A stretch of 64,000 nt of DNA, taken from Dysgonomonas sp. Marseille-P4361 (GTDB lineage Bacteria > Bacteroidota > Bacteroidia > Bacteroidales > Dysgonomonadaceae). How positions within the stretch are numbered: the first letter of the stretch is position 1; each line of letters begins with the position of its first letter. The stretch lies in contig NZ_OPYL01000002.1 of the NCBI RefSeq assembly GCF_900343125.1, forward strand, positions 248,001-312,000, given 5' to 3'. This document shows positions 1-7,813 of the stretch, one piece after another. Made by a program: the position numbers and the translations under genes. The notes beneath the pieces are model-generated. The model worked only from the letters and a program-made list of their open reading frames with translations. It searched no databases and was not told where the DNA came from.

Positions 1-221
1 TATTCTTCATGCAATGAAACAACTTCCATCTTACAACCATATTTCTTGGCTATATATGTAGTTATCTCGATATCTTCTTCAGCAGGACAATCTATGTATC
101 CTTGTTCGTCTTCCATCCCTATGCGGATGTAGAATATTGTAGGGTCATAGCCTTGTTCTTTTAGTTGGTGTACAACAACAGAACTGTCAACACCTCCTGA
201 AACTAATGCAGCAATTTTCAT
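1..221 (-). CDS. mnmA: tRNA-specific 2-thiouridylase MnmA (5' part, runs off the window)
   Basis: Only the first 73 codons are present; the gene continues beyond base 1. The translation begins MKIAALVSGGVDSSVVV, and SGGVDSSV is the PP-loop ATP-binding motif of the adenylating thiouridylases. The following IDCPAEEDIE stretch fits MnmA proteins of Bacteroidales. The enzyme adenylates U34 of the Lys/Glu/Gln tRNAs in the cytoplasm and inserts sulfur supplied by the Tus/IscS relay. The start ATG (complement of 219-221) puts the PP-loop at residues 8-15, as expected. The 66-bp gap to the next gene shows no clear promoter. The family call is firm; the catalytic cysteines lie outside the window. Confidence 0.9.
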   Translation of the reverse strand, partial: MKIAALVSGGVDSSVVVHQLKEQGYDPTIFYIRIGMEDEQGYIDCPAEEDIEITTYIAKKYGCKMEVVSLHEE

Positions 222-287
222 TTATTATAATAGAACTTGTATGTTATAAATTTAAAAGACCTCTTTTCTTCATAAAAAGAGAGTTTG

Positions 288-800
288 TTATCTTATTCGT
301 GTTTTCGCAAACATCTTAAATGTACCTAGTCCGAAGTTTAAACCAAATCGGACGAAAAATTGTTCTCTATTACCTGTTACATTAAAGTCGTATCCAGTTT
401 TTACAAAGAAACTTTTGTAATCAACATAAACATTCGGCGATATAATGATTCCATCTTTACCATGCTTGAAGTTAAACAGATAACCGGCATCGCATCCAAC
501 CAATATTGTAACCGGAAAATTATTGAACAGCGATTCACTTATATAAGAAGTGAATTGTAGGGGTTTAATATTAAGTCCTGCAACCGGAGAACTACCCCCT
601 GTATAATCTATTCCGCTGGCTATAAACATATTTAATGAGTTCTTCTTGTGCCAAACTGGAAAAGATGCATTTGCTGCAAATTGGATTGCATTGCCAGCTC
701 CTTTTGCATCCGCATATTGGGCACCTACTCCGATCAACTGAGCCGAAGAAGTCATTGGTATAATTAGCAGTAAGAAGATGATTTTTATAACTTTCATCAT
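288..800 (-). CDS. Secreted or outer-membrane beta-barrel-like protein of unknown function
   Basis: A 170-residue protein with an N-terminal signal peptide (MMKVIKIIFLLLIIPMTSSAQ, cleavage likely after SSA). The rest alternates short amphipathic strands rich in aromatic and glycine residues (GVGAQYADAKGAG, NVYVDYKSFFVKTGYDF, FFVRFGLNFGLG), which is the look of a small outer-membrane barrel. No specific family is recognised. Two ATGs are adjacent (complement of 798-800 and 795-797) and either could be used. A TAnnTTTG promoter element at 819-826 on the minus strand gives a leader of about 15 nt, so it probably has its own transcript although the EamA gene lies just upstream. Confidence 0.75.
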   Translation of the reverse strand: MMKVIKIIFLLLIIPMTSSAQLIGVGAQYADAKGAGNAIQFAANASFPVWHKKNSLNMFIASGIDYTGGSSPVAGLNIKPLQFTSYISESLFNNFPVTILVGCDAGYLFNFKHGKDGIIISPNVYVDYKSFFVKTGYDFNVTGNREQFFVRFGLNFGLGTFKMFAKTRIR

Positions 801-818
801 GTCAATATAATTAAGCTA

Positions 819-826
819 CAAAATTA
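819..826 (-). promoter_or_regulatory. Bacteroidota -7 promoter element (TAATTTTG)
   Basis: Minus-strand TAATTTTG matches TAnnTTTG and ends about 18 nt before the ATG of the small barrel protein. No convincing -33 TTTG was found. Confidence 0.45.
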
Positions 827-830
827 CACT

Positions 831-1769
831 TTATTTTTCAATTTTTACTTTTTCTATATCCAAGTCTGCTTTAGACTTACTAACAGTCACTAGATATACG
901 CCACCAAAAATAAGTAGTGCCGCAATTAATTTTTCCATTGTGAACCGATCCATCCCCATTGATATTGCAACACCTGATGCTATTAAAGGCTGAAGATTGT
1001 TGTACATAGAAATAGTTGTTGGTCTTATTCTTCGTTGGGCTAAAGGAATACACAGGTAAGTGATAAATGTTGCCCCTATCAATGCAAATCCTAGACAAAG
1101 GAATGGAGTGATATCGGTTTGTTGAAACAATGGGGCTTCCATTACATACTTGTACCCGATAGGTAAATCGATTATTGCAGCAAATAAGAACATCCATTTC
1201 ATCATCGTTATAGGAGAGTATTTTGTCGATAATGGGCGGGTGATTACCAAATAGAAGGAATAAAAAAGTTGAGCCCCAAGTACAGAAAGGTCTCCAAATA
1301 GAGCAGACCCTTCGCCAGCACTAGCTACATTGTTACTCGTATAGACTAAAAATATAGCTCCTGCTCCTCCAACGACAACTCCTCCTGCTTTTTTGAAGGT
1401 TATTGGTTCTTTCAATATAATGGCTGCTAAAATCATAGCAAACAAAGGGCCACTTGTTGTGATAATAGAAGCGTCTACCGATGAGGTCTGTCCTAAGCCA
1501 ATAGCAAACAGACTCTGATTAATTAACATGCCGCTAAGACCTCCAATGCAAAGTATCAGTAAGTCTTTTCTTTCAACTTTCTCTTTCTTTGTAAACAGAG
1601 AAACGAACCAAAAAGCAGTAGCTGCAAAGCCCATGCGTAGCAGGGTCATTGCCATAGGAGAAAGAAAGCCCTCGGTGTAAAGGTACTTATTGATTGGAAT
1701 ATTCAATCCGAATATCGTCATAACGAAGAGCATGATAAGATGCCCTTGTTGTTTTTGAGAGAGAGTCAT
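831..1769 (-). CDS. EamA/DMT-superfamily transporter
   Basis: 312 residues with about ten hydrophobic segments in two repeats, typical of the ten-helix drug/metabolite transporter superfamily (EamA, PF00892). The first repeat has the usual GLNIPINKYL start and a FAIGLGQTSSVDASIITTSGPLFAMILAAIILKE-type segment around residues 88-125; the second ends with an IASGVAISMGMDRFTMEKLIAALLIFGGVYLV-like region. Family members export small metabolites or amino acids through the inner membrane; the substrate cannot be read from sequence. It lies 29 bp after the DUF2238 gene on the same strand and may be co-transcribed with the ribE group. Confidence 0.85.
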   Translation of the reverse strand: MTLSQKQQGHLIMLFVMTIFGLNIPINKYLYTEGFLSPMAMTLLRMGFAATAFWFVSLFTKKEKVERKDLLILCIGGLSGMLINQSLFAIGLGQTSSVDASIITTSGPLFAMILAAIILKEPITFKKAGGVVVGGAGAIFLVYTSNNVASAGEGSALFGDLSVLGAQLFYSFYLVITRPLSTKYSPITMMKWMFLFAAIIDLPIGYKYVMEAPLFQQTDITPFLCLGFALIGATFITYLCIPLAQRRIRPTTISMYNNLQPLIASGVAISMGMDRFTMEKLIAALLIFGGVYLVTVSKSKADLDIEKVKIEK

Positions 1770-1798
1770 ATTTTATAAACGAAACAACGTTTTCTTGT

Positions 1799-2410
1799 TC
1801 AATCCTTTTTTGTATTCTCTAGTTTGTGAATCTGCTTGTCTTGGAGTTTAGAGAAAAATAGGAGCATACATATAGCTCCAATCATAGCACAAAACATATC
1901 AGACTGCGTATCCCATTCATATCCCTGCATTCCTAGAAAGTCATCAGCTCCATCTTTGGAAAGGAGTGCGACCCACCATTCTATAAGTTCATAAACAGCA
2001 CTAATGGCCAGACATATGCAGACTACAAGAAAAGGTATCCATGATTTCTTTTTTATAACATCAAGTCTTATTAATAGTTCTCTTGCTATCATAGCGGGAA
2101 TAAACCCTTGTGCAAAATGTCCTACTTTATCGTAATTGTTTCTGCTCTGATTAAATACCTCCTGTATCCAATCGAATAGCGGAACTCTGGCATATGAATA
2201 GTGAGCACCAACAAGAAGGATAATGAGGTGGATAAGGATAAAAATATAGGTCATGTCGGTGAACTGAAACTTTTTGAAGGTAAAGACTAATATAGCCACT
2301 CCTACAAGACACATACCTGCTTCGAGAAACCATAGACCGACTTCATAAGCTCCTATTCCGGACCAAATGGTGACAAGCAAAAATATGGATAGAAAGATCC
2401 AATACCTCAT
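1799..2410 (-). CDS. DUF2238 (YjdF-like) inner-membrane protein
   Basis: About 203 residues from the ATG at 2410 (MRYWIFLSIFL). An upstream in-frame ATG at 2515 would overlap the nitroreductase gene by 86 bp and add a non-hydrophobic extension, so 2410 is preferred; it leaves a 19-bp gap. Six or so membrane segments, plus conserved YDKVGHFAQGFIPAMIARELL and SAVYELIEWWVALL motifs, identify the DUF2238 family related to VanZ. Its biochemical role is unknown. It sits third in the likely operon ribE, nitroreductase, DUF2238. Confidence 0.8.
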   Translation of the reverse strand: MRYWIFLSIFLLVTIWSGIGAYEVGLWFLEAGMCLVGVAILVFTFKKFQFTDMTYIFILIHLIILLVGAHYSYARVPLFDWIQEVFNQSRNNYDKVGHFAQGFIPAMIARELLIRLDVIKKKSWIPFLVVCICLAISAVYELIEWWVALLSKDGADDFLGMQGYEWDTQSDMFCAMIGAICMLLFFSKLQDKQIHKLENTKKD

Positions 2411-2429
2411 ATCGGATGAATGTTGAGAG

Positions 2430-2984
2430 TTATTTGTAAGAATTGTAAGAAATAACTTCGTCAGAAGGCTTCCTTTTTTTCTCACGTAAGTCTTGTGCGG
2501 GATAACCAATAACAATATCTAAAACAACACGTTTATTATCAGGAATGTTAAGTAGCTTTTTTATTTTAGACTCGGCAAACCATCCTAAAATACAGCTGCC
2601 TAATCCTTCCGCTTCGGCAGCAAGGCAAATATGAGCGGCAGCAATTCCTATGTCAAGAAAAGCAAAATGTTTGTCTTTTACTATTCCTCCTATACCTGAC
2701 GATAAGTTTACTTTTTCTTCCACAACAATGATATGTACTGGAGCTTGTTTTGTAAAATGGTTCATCCCCAATAGTCGGGCAGATGCTGCATCGGCAACCT
2801 TATTCTTTAGTTCGGGTTCGTCTACAACAATAAAATGCCAAGGTTGTGCATTACATGCAGAAGGAGATAATCTTCCCGCTTCTAGAATACGATTGATTAT
2901 CTCTCTGTCTATAGTCCGTTCGGTGTCAAATTTACGTGTACTCTGACGTCTTTTGACCAAACTGTAAAATTCGTCTTTTGTCAT
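2430..2984 (-). CDS. Nitroreductase-family FMN oxidoreductase
   Basis: 184 residues. RRQSTRKFDTERTIDREIINRILEAGRLSPSACNAQPWHF is the classic nitroreductase N-terminus, with the RRSxRxF FMN-phosphate motif and the SPSxxNxQPW segment. The C-terminal EGLGSCILGWF and VVLDIVIGYPAQ complete the fold. These flavoproteins reduce quinones, nitro compounds or related electrophiles using NAD(P)H. The start is 1 bp from the ribE stop, so translation is probably coupled; a flavin enzyme next to riboflavin synthase makes sense. Substrate unknown. Confidence 0.9.
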   Translation of the reverse strand: MTKDEFYSLVKRRQSTRKFDTERTIDREIINRILEAGRLSPSACNAQPWHFIVVDEPELKNKVADAASARLLGMNHFTKQAPVHIIVVEEKVNLSSGIGGIVKDKHFAFLDIGIAAAHICLAAEAEGLGSCILGWFAESKIKKLLNIPDNKRVVLDIVIGYPAQDLREKKRKPSDEVISYNSYK

Positions 2985-2985
2985 T

Positions 2986-3585
2986 TTATAGTTGCGTAAT
3001 GCGACTTATGTATTTGCCAATTATATCAAATTCGAGATTGACCACACTTCCAACTTTTAGTTGATGGAAATTGGTATGTTCGTATGTATAAGGAATAATG
3101 GCAACTTCAAATGTGTTATTAGTTGGAGATACAACTGTCAGGCTAACACCGTTTACAGTAACAGAACCCTTGTCAACAGTCAAGTAGCCTTTTTTAGCCA
3201 TTTCTCTGTCAAATTCATACTCGAACTTGAAGTACCAGCTACCATCAGCCTCTCTTATTTCTACACATTTAGCAGTTTGGTCTACATGACCTTGTACGAT
3301 GTGTCCGTCTAGTCGGCCATTCATTAGCATACTGCGTTCAAGATTGACTTTATCTCCAACTTTTAACAAGCCAAGATTTGAACGGTCTAGAGTTTCTTTT
3401 ATAGCAGTAACGGTGTACGTGTCTCCTTCGATGTTTACAACTGTAAGGCAAACCCCGTTGTGAGCTACGCTTTGGTCTATTTTTAGTTCGTTCGTAAACG
3501 AGCAACTCATTGTCAAGTGAAGATTTTCGGCATCTTTAACTAATGATACAACTGTTGCAGCTTCTTCTACAATACCTGAAAACAT
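2986..3585 (-). CDS. ribE: Riboflavin synthase, alpha subunit
   Basis: 199 residues with the two lumazine-binding repeats of the family: MFSGIVEEAATV opens the first and GHIVQGHVDQTAKC starts the second at about residue 95. NGVCLTV and NGVSLTV are the paired ligand-binding signatures, one per repeat. The enzyme dismutates two molecules of 6,7-dimethyl-8-ribityllumazine to riboflavin. Length is normal. It is the first gene of the minus-strand group and has a -7 element TATCTTTG at 3626-3633, giving a leader of about 36 nt that is too short for an FMN riboswitch. Confidence 0.95.
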   Translation of the reverse strand: MFSGIVEEAATVVSLVKDAENLHLTMSCSFTNELKIDQSVAHNGVCLTVVNIEGDTYTVTAIKETLDRSNLGLLKVGDKVNLERSMLMNGRLDGHIVQGHVDQTAKCVEIREADGSWYFKFEYEFDREMAKKGYLTVDKGSVTVNGVSLTVVSPTNNTFEVAIIPYTYEHTNFHQLKVGSVVNLEFDIIGKYISRITQL

Positions 3586-3625
3586 AATCTTATATATTAA
3601 TTTTATTTGTTCTTAAAAACTACTA

Positions 3626-3633
3626 CAAAGATA
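3626..3633 (-). promoter_or_regulatory. Bacteroidota -7 promoter element for ribE (TATCTTTG)
   Basis: Minus-strand TATCTTTG fits TAnnTTTG and lies about 41 bp before the ribE ATG. Confidence 0.5.
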
Positions 3634-3832
3634 CACATTTATATGAAAAGAATATTAATAAAAAATCTGATTAGATGTTATCCGAAAAGACTTCCTTATG
3701 CCCTTTTGCGCAGACTCGTAGTAAGGGCTCTTGTTCAAAAAATATTTAGTTCTAAACCTTAAAATGACATAATACAATAAAAATAGATTTCTAAACAGCT
3801 CATTACAAAGTATAAGATTAATAAAAAAACTA

Positions 3833-3840
3833 TATCTTTG
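3833..3840 (+). promoter_or_regulatory. Bacteroidota -7 promoter element (TATCTTTG)
   Basis: Plus-strand TATCTTTG ends 28 bp before the ATG at 3869. With the ribE promoter it makes the 283-bp intergenic region divergent. Confidence 0.5.
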
Positions 3841-3868
3841 CTCCCTCATTTTTCAAATTACTCATAAT

Positions 3869-5308
3869 ATGAAGAAACTATTGCTTATTTGCTTTACATT
3901 ACTTTTTTCTATAGCTAATAATATTCATTCACAAGGTTATAACAAGAATTGCTACTTTGGATTTACATTCGAAGTGAGTGACAATGCGAACTGGGGATAT
4001 GGTGAGCTTATAATTACAGGCGTTGAACCAAACTCACCTGCAGAAAAGGCTGGAATAAAAGTTAATGATATTATAATGGAAATAAATGGCAAAGCTACTT
4101 ATTTGCGCGATAATCAAACTATAGCAGACTGGCTTTTCGGAGATATGTATGCTCCGACAGTTACTTTTACGATAAGAAATATGAACACATATTTTAAAGA
4201 ATATACGCTTTATCGTGAATGTGTAGCTACAAATTCAGTGAATGAAAAAGAGCTTTCTAAAATATATTCTTTTTATAGTCTGGAAAATACAAACGAGCAA
4301 GTCTTTTCTCTTCCTCTGACTATTACTCCGCGTAAGGACGCTGATTTTGCAGATTATCATACATATGATTTTTATAAAGACGGAAAACCCGTTCCGGCAA
4401 TAGATGCTCAGATAACGGCTCTTCTAGATAAAGAACTTCAAGCTAAAGGACTAGTGAGAGATACTAAAGATCCGGATATTATAGTTCAAGCATATTATAA
4501 CTATGGTCCGAATCCTAAATTCACAGGACTTGAGAATCCTAATGCGAGAGCAGCTTCGTTGCGTTATGATGCAGATTTGGAAAAAATGGTGGCATTACCA
4601 ATTGTTGATTATACTAACCCTAATAAGGACAATGTAAGTCAGTACATTGTAGAATATGGTTTTAGCTTTTATGATAGAAAATACATCGATGCTCCGAACT
4701 TGGTGCAAATTTGGGATTGTAATATGAAAGATCACTTATCTTCAAAGTATTCGTTGGAAGAATATGTAAGAGTTCATACTCCTTTGATGCTTAAACAATT
4801 ACCGTATACAACACCTCGCTCAGAGGCTACATATTCTGTAGACTTCAATAAATACAATTATACAGGTTTGTACTTTGATGCTGATGACTTAAAAACGATA
4901 ACGGATGTGGATATGGGTTCTCCTGCCTACAATGCTGGAATTCGTCCGGGATATGTAATAACTAAAATTAATAATAGAAAATTTGAACATACCAGAGATG
5001 CATTGTCTGAGGGGTACCTTAATTTTGTAGCAGAGACAATGGTTTACAGAGATCAAAAGACGCGTTTTACAAATGCAGAAGGTTATCCGGATTGTATGTT
5101 CTGGAACGTGGCCTATTATAAGGATATAGCTAAAGAATTGAATAAATCTAAATATATGGCTCAATTTGCATACTTATATAATTTTGAGAAATATGTCAAT
5201 GATAAAGGTGAGGATACTTTAGTAATAGAAGCTTGGGATGGAATGCAGAAACGAGTATTTCAAGTGAAGCCTGAAATACGACGATCAATACTTGTAAAGA
5301 CATTATAA
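3869..5308 (+). CDS. Secreted protein with two PDZ domains flanking a DUF4136-like domain
   Basis: 479 residues with a signal peptide (MKKLLLICFTLLFSIANNIHSQ). Residues about 25-95 form a PDZ domain (ITGVEPNSPAEKAGIKVNDIIMEING). Residues about 145-315 look like DUF4136: a FADYHTYDFYKDGKPV start, DPDIIVQAYYNYG, and VQIWDCNMKDHLSSKYSLEEYVRVHTPLML. A second PDZ follows at about 330-385 (TDVDMGSPAYNAGIRPGYVITKINNRKF). DUF4136 is generally found in lipoproteins; here there is no lipobox cysteine. PDZ domains without a protease suggest a periplasmic scaffold or adaptor. It appears monocistronic, with its own promoter and terminator. Function unknown. Confidence 0.8.
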   Translation: MKKLLLICFTLLFSIANNIHSQGYNKNCYFGFTFEVSDNANWGYGELIITGVEPNSPAEKAGIKVNDIIMEINGKATYLRDNQTIADWLFGDMYAPTVTFTIRNMNTYFKEYTLYRECVATNSVNEKELSKIYSFYSLENTNEQVFSLPLTITPRKDADFADYHTYDFYKDGKPVPAIDAQITALLDKELQAKGLVRDTKDPDIIVQAYYNYGPNPKFTGLENPNARAASLRYDADLEKMVALPIVDYTNPNKDNVSQYIVEYGFSFYDRKYIDAPNLVQIWDCNMKDHLSSKYSLEEYVRVHTPLMLKQLPYTTPRSEATYSVDFNKYNYTGLYFDADDLKTITDVDMGSPAYNAGIRPGYVITKINNRKFEHTRDALSEGYLNFVAETMVYRDQKTRFTNAEGYPDCMFWNVAYYKDIAKELNKSKYMAQFAYLYNFEKYVNDKGEDTLVIEAWDGMQKRVFQVKPEIRRSILVKTL

Positions 5309-5321
5309 TGATACAAAAAAG

Positions 5322-5347
5322 AGGATACGGATAGTATCCTTTTTTTA
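5322..5347 (+). terminator. Rho-independent terminator
   Basis: Seven-bp stem AGGATAC/GTATCCT with a 5-nt loop followed by TTTTTT, 14 bp after the stop of the PDZ-DUF4136 gene. Confidence 0.8.
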
Positions 5348-5471
5348 TGCTAAGATCTAAGATAGATATTGTGTGACCACTATAAATAATCTCTATCTTA
5401 TACAAACTTAACTCTAATAATAAACTGCAAAATAAACCGATTTGAGTATCTTTATGCCCAAATTGTGAGCT

Positions 5472-6647
5472 ATGTCTAAATATAACTTTGATGAAATAAT
5501 TGAGCGTAGAGGTACCGGAGCTATAAAGGTTGATGCTCTGGAAGAACGCTACGGGAGTACAGATCTTATACCTATGTGGGTAGCAGATATGGATTTCAAA
5601 TCTCCTCAGGCAATTGCAGAAGCTATTATAGAAAGGGCTAAGCATGGCGTTTTTGGCTATACTAAAACTTCTCAAGAATATTATAATTCTATAATCAACT
5701 GGGTTGGTAACTATCACGATTGGAAGATAAAACAAGAATGGATATCTTTTATACCGGGAATAGTAAAAGGAATTGCTTTTGCTGTGGACTGTTTTACCGA
5801 AAAGGATGACGAAGTAATTATTCAACCGCCAGTATATCATCCATTTCGTATTGTTCCTACCTTGCATCATAGAACAGTAGTTGACAATCCCTTGATTTTA
5901 GAGGCTGGTCAATATAAGATGGATATTGAAGGACTCAAAAAGTTGATAACATCTGCTAGTAAACTCTTGATTTTATGTAATCCCCATAATCCGGGAGGTA
6001 GAGTTTGGACTAAACAGGAATTAATTGATATAGCTGATATCTGTTATGAACAGAACGTTTTGGTTATATCGGATGAGATACATTCTGATTTAGCATTCGC
6101 ACCAAGTAAACATATTCCTTTCGCAAGTGTTTCATATAAGGCAGAACAAAATAGCATAACATTTATGGCGCCGAGCAAGACATTCAATATTGCAGGTATT
6201 GTAAGTTCTTATTCGATTGTTCCGAATGATAAATTGAGAGAACAATTTCATGCATATCTGTCAAGCAGCGAATTAGAATCAGGGCATATCTTTGCTTATT
6301 TGGCAGCTCAAACAGCTTATAACGAAGGTAAAGAATGGTTAAGCGAGGTCAAGGAATATTTGTGGGAAAATATAAAATACGTAGATAATTATTTGAAAGA
6401 AAATATTCCACAAATAAAAGCAATGATTCCCGAAGCGTCTTTCCTTGTATGGTTAGACTGCCGAGAATTGAACTTGTCTCAGCCTAATTTGGTATCGTTA
6501 TTTATTAAAGATGCTAAATTGGCATTGAATGATGGCTCTATATTTGGAGCAGGAGGTGAAGGATATATGCGTTTGAATATTGGAACACCTCGTGCAAACG
6601 TAGAAAAAGCAATGCATAATCTAAAAGCAGCTATTGATAAAATTTGA
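5472..6647 (+). CDS. MalY/PatB-family PLP-dependent C-S lyase / aminotransferase
   Basis: 391 residues, class I/II aminotransferase fold. The N-terminal FDEIIERRGTGAIKVDALEERYG and LIPMWVADMDFKSP are the marks of the MalY/PatB subgroup (cystathionine beta-lyase type). CNPHNPGGRVW binds the cofactor, ISDEIHSDLAF carries the Asp that pairs with the pyridine nitrogen, and Lys236 in APSKTFNIAG should form the Schiff base. RLNIGTPR near the C-terminus holds the substrate-carboxylate arginine. The likely reaction is cleavage of cystathionine or cysteine to pyruvate, ammonia and a thiol; a transaminase role cannot be excluded. A near-consensus -7 element TATCTTTA lies at 5447-5454. Confidence 0.88.
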   Translation: MSKYNFDEIIERRGTGAIKVDALEERYGSTDLIPMWVADMDFKSPQAIAEAIIERAKHGVFGYTKTSQEYYNSIINWVGNYHDWKIKQEWISFIPGIVKGIAFAVDCFTEKDDEVIIQPPVYHPFRIVPTLHHRTVVDNPLILEAGQYKMDIEGLKKLITSASKLLILCNPHNPGGRVWTKQELIDIADICYEQNVLVISDEIHSDLAFAPSKHIPFASVSYKAEQNSITFMAPSKTFNIAGIVSSYSIVPNDKLREQFHAYLSSSELESGHIFAYLAAQTAYNEGKEWLSEVKEYLWENIKYVDNYLKENIPQIKAMIPEASFLVWLDCRELNLSQPNLVSLFIKDAKLALNDGSIFGAGGEGYMRLNIGTPRANVEKAMHNLKAAIDKI

Positions 6648-6749
6648 TATTGGTAGTGTTGGCCAAATTAGGCATAGTTATTGTTGTATAGTAATAATAA
6701 AATAAAGTAGTCTTAATAGACTTGATTAATAAATTAAAATAAATACAAA

Positions 6750-7352
6750 ATGAAAATTTCAACAAATAAATTTGTTGCTCTGTCATACGATCTTAATGTC
6801 GGAGAAGGCGAAGAGCGTGAATTGATGGAAAGAGCTACAGCTGAAACTCCACTAGAATTTATCTTTGGAACGAACTCTATGCTAGAGGCTTTTGAAAGAA
6901 ACTTAGATGGAAAAGCTGAGGGTGACTCTTTCGACTTCGTACTAACTCCAGAGGAAGCGTATGGCGAATATGATGATGAAGCAGTGGTTGATCTACCTCG
7001 CAACATATTTGAACAAGATGGAAAGTTGAACGAAGAAGTTATTTTCGAAGGCAATACTGTTCCTATGATGGATACTAACGGAAACCGTTTGAATGGTTCG
7101 GTAGTAGAAGTGAAAGAAGATGTTGTAAGAATGGATTTCAATCATCCTTTAGCTGGTGAAACTCTAAACTTCACAGGAAAAGTACTTGTAGTTAGAGAAT
7201 CTACTCCAGAAGAAATAGCTGCATTGTTTGCTCCTCAGGGAGGTTGTGGTTGTGGATCAGGCGGCTGTGGTTGCGGTGATTCAGAAGATTCAGGCTGTGG
7301 CTGTGGAAGTAATGGAGAAGCAGGTGGCTGCGGTTCTGGCTGTAGTTGCTAA
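6750..7352 (+). CDS. SlyD-type FKBP peptidyl-prolyl isomerase with a Cys/Gly-rich metal-binding tail
   Basis: 200 residues. Residues 1-155 follow the SlyD architecture: VALSYDLNVGEGEERELMERATAETPLEFIFG (FKBP strand plus flap start), the GDSFDFVLTPEEAYGEYDDEAVVDLP insert-in-flap region and FNHPLAGETLNFTGKVLVV closing the FKBP core. Residues about 164-200 hold nine cysteines in a Gly/Ser background with repeated GCGCG units. In Escherichia coli the histidine/cysteine-rich SlyD tail binds nickel and other metals; this cysteine-only version would favour soft metals (inference). Cytoplasmic folding helper with isomerase and chaperone activity. Single gene followed by a bidirectional terminator. 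Confidence 0.9.
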   Translation: MKISTNKFVALSYDLNVGEGEERELMERATAETPLEFIFGTNSMLEAFERNLDGKAEGDSFDFVLTPEEAYGEYDDEAVVDLPRNIFEQDGKLNEEVIFEGNTVPMMDTNGNRLNGSVVEVKEDVVRMDFNHPLAGETLNFTGKVLVVRESTPEEIAALFAPQGGCGCGSGGCGCGDSEDSGCGCGSNGEAGGCGSGCSC

Positions 7353-7371
7353 TAGATAAAATATTTAGAAG

Positions 7372-7400
7372 GCGGGGTCATTTTATGATTCCGCTTTTTT
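7372..7400. terminator. Terminator between convergent slyD-like and GNAT genes
   Basis: Nine-bp stem GCGGGGTCA/TGATTCCGC, including two G-U pairs, with loop TTTTA and a T7 tail on the plus strand. The GNAT gene ends at the same base, so the signal serves mainly the plus-strand gene. Confidence 0.75.
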
Positions 7401-7807
7401 TATGATATTTTTCTTTCCATTATAATATAATCATAGCCGTTTTTAGAGAAACATACATCTGTATCTTGATAACCAAATCTTTTATAAAAGTCAGATGCAT
7501 TAACACGAGCATTACACCAAATCCTTTCAGCTTTTATATCATTGGCATAATTAATCAGCCATCTCATCAAAGCTGAAGCATAGCCCTTTTTCTGCATATC
7601 TGTTAGGGTTGCTAGTTTTCTGAATTGTATTTCTCTTTTATTCATAAATAAAGACATGACAGAAATGAGTACCCCTTGCTCATATACTCCGATATGTAAT
7701 CCTTCCGTGTCATCAGGAAGCTTTACAAATTCTATATCCTTATCGGGATACATTACTTGCTGCCTTAATTCTAAAACTTCGGTGTATGGAACTTCTGCAA
7801 TAATCAT
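7400..7807 (-). CDS. GNAT-family N-acetyltransferase
   Basis: 135 residues with the GNAT core. IQFRKLATLTDMQKKGYASALMRWLINYA contains the acetyl-CoA pyrophosphate-binding Q/R-x-x-G-x-A/G loop (QKKGYAS), and IWCNARVNASDFYKRFGYQ is the usual beta-5/alpha-4 region. Target unknown; the short size and EVLELRQQVMYPDKD start resemble the YitI/ElaA-like subgroup of general acetyltransferases. It starts 6 bp after the DUF3943 gene stop on the same strand and is likely co-transcribed with it. Confidence 0.85.
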   Translation of the reverse strand: MIIAEVPYTEVLELRQQVMYPDKDIEFVKLPDDTEGLHIGVYEQGVLISVMSLFMNKREIQFRKLATLTDMQKKGYASALMRWLINYANDIKAERIWCNARVNASDFYKRFGYQDTDVCFSKNGYDYIIMERKIS

Positions 7808-7813
7808 ATTGTA

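Noticed and set aside
2986-3633. FMN riboswitch upstream of ribE
   Set aside because: The predicted leader is about 36 nt, and the sequence lacks the RFN element pattern.
3700-3728. GCCCTT/AAGGGC inverted repeat, possible small RNA or terminator
   Set aside because: Only 6 bp of stem with a 17-nt loop, no U-tail in the right place and no nearby gene end.
3655-3849. 64-codon minus-strand open frame between ribE and the PDZ gene
   Set aside because: It covers the predicted promoter at 3833-3840, has no signal or domain pattern, and looks like AT-rich noise.
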